Shown in pieces: positions 61,881 to 64,000 of a stretch of DNA of 64,000 bases. Below the pieces are notes generated by a model, which did no database searches, had not been told where the DNA came from, and worked only from the letters and a program-made list of their open reading frames with translations. A program made the position numbers and the translations under genes. Source of the DNA: Mesorhizobium sp. WSM3859 (lineage in GTDB: Bacteria > Pseudomonadota > Alphaproteobacteria > Rhizobiales > Rhizobiaceae). The DNA lies in assembly GCF_002295065.1 (NCBI RefSeq), contig NZ_NSGG01000001.1, positions 1 to 64,000 on the forward strand, read 5' to 3'. The first letter of the stretch is position 1; each line of letters starts with the position of its first letter.

Positions 61881-61936
61881 GCGTTCTCCCCAGGCCAAGC
61901 TTGTTGCCAGCCTTGCGCTGTCGTACCATTGCATTT

Positions 61937-61951
61937 GTTCTCTTTATGTTC
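61937..61951. promoter_or_regulatory. SOS (LexA) box of dinB
   Basis: GTTC-TCTTTAT-GTTC matches exactly the GTTC-N7-GTTC box bound by LexA in rhizobia. It ends six bp before ATG 61958, so bound LexA would lie across the start of transcription or translation. Confidence 0.85.
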
Positions 61952-61957
61952 GCAGCG

Positions 61958-63274
61958 ATGGCGGCTCCTGTCAACAATCCCGAACACGGTTTTTGCCGTG
62001 ACTGCCTGGCGTTCCAGCGCTCGGAGACGCGCCGTTGCGATCGCTGCGGCAGCCCGCGTCTTGTCCGGCACACGGAACTCTACCGGCTCAAGATCGCCCA
62101 TATCGATTGCGACGCCTTCTACGCGGCGATCGAAAAGCGCGACAACCCTGCCCTGAAGGACAAGCCGGTCATCGTCGGCGGCGGCCGGCGCGGCGTCGTC
62201 TCCACCGCCTGCTACATCGCCCGCATCCAGGGCGTTCGCTCGGCCATGCCGATGTTCAAGGCGCTGGAACTCTGCCCGGAAGCGGTGGTGATCCCGCCCA
62301 ACATGGAAAAATATGTCGGCGTCGGCCGCCAGGTGCGGGCGCTGATGCTGGCGCTGACGCCGCAGGTCGAGCCGCTGTCGATCGACGAGGCGTTTCTCGA
62401 CCTCGCCGGCACCGAGCGGCTCCACGGGATGCCGCCGGCGCTGGTGCTGGCGCGCTTCGCGCAGACGGTGGAAAAGGAACTCGGCATCACCGTCTCGGCC
62501 GGCCTTTCCTACTGCAAGTTCCTGGCCAAGATCGCCTCGGATTTCCGCAAGCCGCGCGGCTTTTCGGTGATCGGCGAAGCGGAGGCCACGAGCTTCCTCG
62601 CCGCGCAGCCGGTGACGATGATCTGGGGCGTGGGCAAGGCGCTGGCCGCGACACTGGAGCGCGACGGCATCCGCATGATCGCGCAGTTGCAGCGCATGGA
62701 GCGCGGCGACCTGATGCGCCGCTATGGCGTCATGGGCGACCGGCTGTACAGACTTTCACGCGGCGAGGACGACCGCCCGGTCGACCCGGACGGCGATGCC
62801 AAGAGCGTCTCGGCCGAGACCACTTTCGACACCGATATCGGAGCCCTGGCGGATCTGGTGCCGGTTCTGCGCGGCCTCTCGGAAAAGGTCTCGGCGCGGC
62901 TGAAGAAATCCGGCATTGCGGGGCGCACCGTGGTGCTGAAGCTGAAGACCCAGGATTTCAAGACCCGCACCCGCAACCGCCAGCTCGGCGATCCGACCCG
63001 GCTGGCCGACCGCATTTTCCAGACCGGCCTCGACCTGTTGCGCCGCGAGGCCGACGGCACGAAGTTCCGCCTGCTCGGCATCGGCGTCAGCGACCTCTCC
63101 GACGACGACAAGGCCGATCCGCCCGATCTGGTCGACCTGCAGTCGCGCAAGCGCGCGCTGGCCGAAGGCGCGATGGACACGTTGCGCGACAAGTTCGGCA
63201 GGAAAGCCGTCGAGACCGGCTATACATTCGGCAAGGGCCGCGCCGCCAATCCGCCCGAGCCACTCGAGGATTGA
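61958..63274 (+). CDS. dinB: DNA polymerase IV (Y family) with N-terminal zinc ribbon
   Basis: A 438-residue translesion polymerase. Residues 10-35 form a zinc ribbon ([18 protein letters not shown]) present in the long alphaproteobacterial branch. The Y-polymerase core follows: [40 protein letters not shown] and the catalytic [18 protein letters not shown]. The helix-hairpin-helix ([20 protein letters not shown]) and little-finger domains end it. ATG 61958 is preferred; an ATG at 61946 would lie inside the SOS box. It is LexA-controlled, judging from the box. Confidence 0.95.
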   Translation: MAAPVNNPEHGFCRDCLAFQRSETRRCDRCGSPRLVRHTELYRLKIAHIDCDAFYAAIEKRDNPALKDKPVIVGGGRRGVVSTACYIARIQGVRSAMPMFKALELCPEAVVIPPNMEKYVGVGRQVRALMLALTPQVEPLSIDEAFLDLAGTERLHGMPPALVLARFAQTVEKELGITVSAGLSYCKFLAKIASDFRKPRGFSVIGEAEATSFLAAQPVTMIWGVGKALAATLERDGIRMIAQLQRMERGDLMRRYGVMGDRLYRLSRGEDDRPVDPDGDAKSVSAETTFDTDIGALADLVPVLRGLSEKVSARLKKSGIAGRTVVLKLKTQDFKTRTRNRQLGDPTRLADRIFQTGLDLLRREADGTKFRLLGIGVSDLSDDDKADPPDLVDLQSRKRALAEGAMDTLRDKFGRKAVETGYTFGKGRAANPPEPLED

Positions 63275-63280
63275 GGGGTC

Positions 63281-63334
63281 AGAGCAATTCCAGGAAAAGT
63301 GTAAGCGGTTTTCCGTCCGGAATTGCGTCAAAGC
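63281..63334. repeat. dispersed repeat, family A
   Basis: A full copy, seven bp after the dinB stop: AGAGCAATTCCAGGAAAAG and TTCCGTCCGGAATTGCGTCA. Confidence 0.7.
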
Positions 63335-63338
63335 AAGG

Positions 63339-63842
63339 TCAGTTGCGCTTCAGGTCGATCCGGCTGGTCACCACCATCTTGCCGGTGGCCGGATCCATGT
63401 CGGTCACCGTCATGCGCATATTGTCCGGCCCGATCTTTTCGACCGTCAGCTCGGCGTCGCGGTCGCCATTGACGATTTTCGCCCAGTGGATGTCGAGGTC
63501 GATCGCATCGCCCTTGCGGCTTCCGTTGAGCCCGGCGGGTCCGCTGCGCGAGCCGATATAGGTGCCTGTGTAGCTCTCCCCATCGACCTTCAGATCGGCG
63601 CGGATTTCCCGCGACATGATCAATAGCGCGCGGCAGGTGCCGTCGAGCGACAACGAGTTCGCCGTCGCGTCCGAGGTGAAGGTGCAGTTGATGTTCATCA
63701 CCGGCGTGTTTGTCCTGATCCTGACCGTTCCCTTGCCGGAGAACTTTCCCTGCAGCGAGCGCAGGAAGCCCGCCTCATCGGCATGTGCGCCCGTCGAGCA
63801 CAAAAGACAGGCGGCGGCCAGCAAGGCAGCGGTCGATTTCAT
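63339..63842 (-). CDS. small secreted hypothetical protein
   Basis: A 167-residue exported protein. MKSTAALLAAACLLCSTGAH and ADEAG form a signal peptide. The mature part reads FLRSLQGKFSGKGTVRIRTN, INCTFTSDATANSLSLDGTC with a likely disulfide pair, and YTGTYIGSRSGPAGLNGSRK, a beta-rich barrel-like layout. Relatives are common in Rhizobiales and are unstudied. It is convergent with dinB. The adjacent ATG at 63845 is an alternative start. Confidence 0.75.
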   Translation of the reverse strand: MKSTAALLAAACLLCSTGAHADEAGFLRSLQGKFSGKGTVRIRTNTPVMNINCTFTSDATANSLSLDGTCRALLIMSREIRADLKVDGESYTGTYIGSRSGPAGLNGSRKGDAIDLDIHWAKIVNGDRDAELTVEKIGPDNMRMTVTDMDPATGKMVVTSRIDLKRN

Positions 63843-64000
63843 CAAGATGTTCCCCTCTCGCGATCACTAGTAGAATTCCAGGAAAAGTATGAAACTGTTC
63901 GGCCGGCTCCTGCCGACGGAAGGTGTGGGGCTTAACGGATGCCCGGGCGTCAGGTTCCGCCGTGGCGATGACTGTTTTTTGACACGAATCCCCTGGCCCA
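63843..64000. other. right edge, partial repeat
   Basis: Upstream region of the secreted protein gene, with a partial family A repeat near 63874 (GAATTCCAGGAAAAG). Nothing else is visible before the window ends. Confidence 0.4.

Overview
The window looks like chromosome of an alphaproteobacterium of the order Hyphomicrobiales, closest in style to Mesorhizobium. The support is high GC content, a divK-pleD cell-cycle pair, a GTTC-N7-GTTC type SOS box at dinB, a class-II DAHP synthase, and repeat families placed at gene ends as in rhizobial genomes. The species is an inference from gene content and order; no database was searched.

Region 1 (about 1-9,370) is accessory and partly decayed. It holds an isolated TadG-like pilus protein, two very small membrane proteins, a twice-frameshifted gene, the C-terminal tail of a tyrosine integrase, tRNA-Leu(TAA) and a tRNA-Arg-like relic. 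A run of phage- or island-type cargo follows: a SHOCT-like membrane protein, an acidic protein with repeated LGW motifs, an XRE regulator, a lipoprotein, a DUF4236 protein and another membrane protein. Two related CXXC microproteins, a tandemly repeated noncoding element with a compensatory base change, and a hairpin-rich stretch behind a CtrA-type box are the least explained parts of the window.

Region 2 (9,377-30,600) is housekeeping and stress functions: NudK, an Old Yellow Enzyme, DUF982 and DUF2188 proteins, an alpha/beta hydrolase, a CinA-like protein, a tandem Usp protein, Gpt, a Nudix hydrolase, an ABC exporter, glutamine-dependent NAD synthetase, a methyladenine glycosylase-like protein, DUF1003-DedA, DgkA, a GGDEF protein, a RES-Xre toxin-antitoxin pair and a GT39-type membrane glycosyltransferase.

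Region 3 (30,680-46,920) is core metabolism and DNA repair: AroF class II, Mfd-SdhE, RecG, a DUF502 protein, GlmS and GlmU (both for UDP-GlcNAc), then a class III cyclase with TPRs and a CcdA-like membrane protein. A MITE-like palindromic element separates glmS from the DUF502 gene.

Region 4 (47,085-63,842) holds topA-rnr-DUF983 in an operon, a Nudix protein and an MFS permease, a NIF3/CutA-like domain protein, rpmG, pleD and divK (minus strand), DUF3572-HAD, a secreted protein, a GNAT protein and dinB with an SOS box almost touching its start codon. No CRISPR array, rRNA operon or intact insertion sequence was seen.
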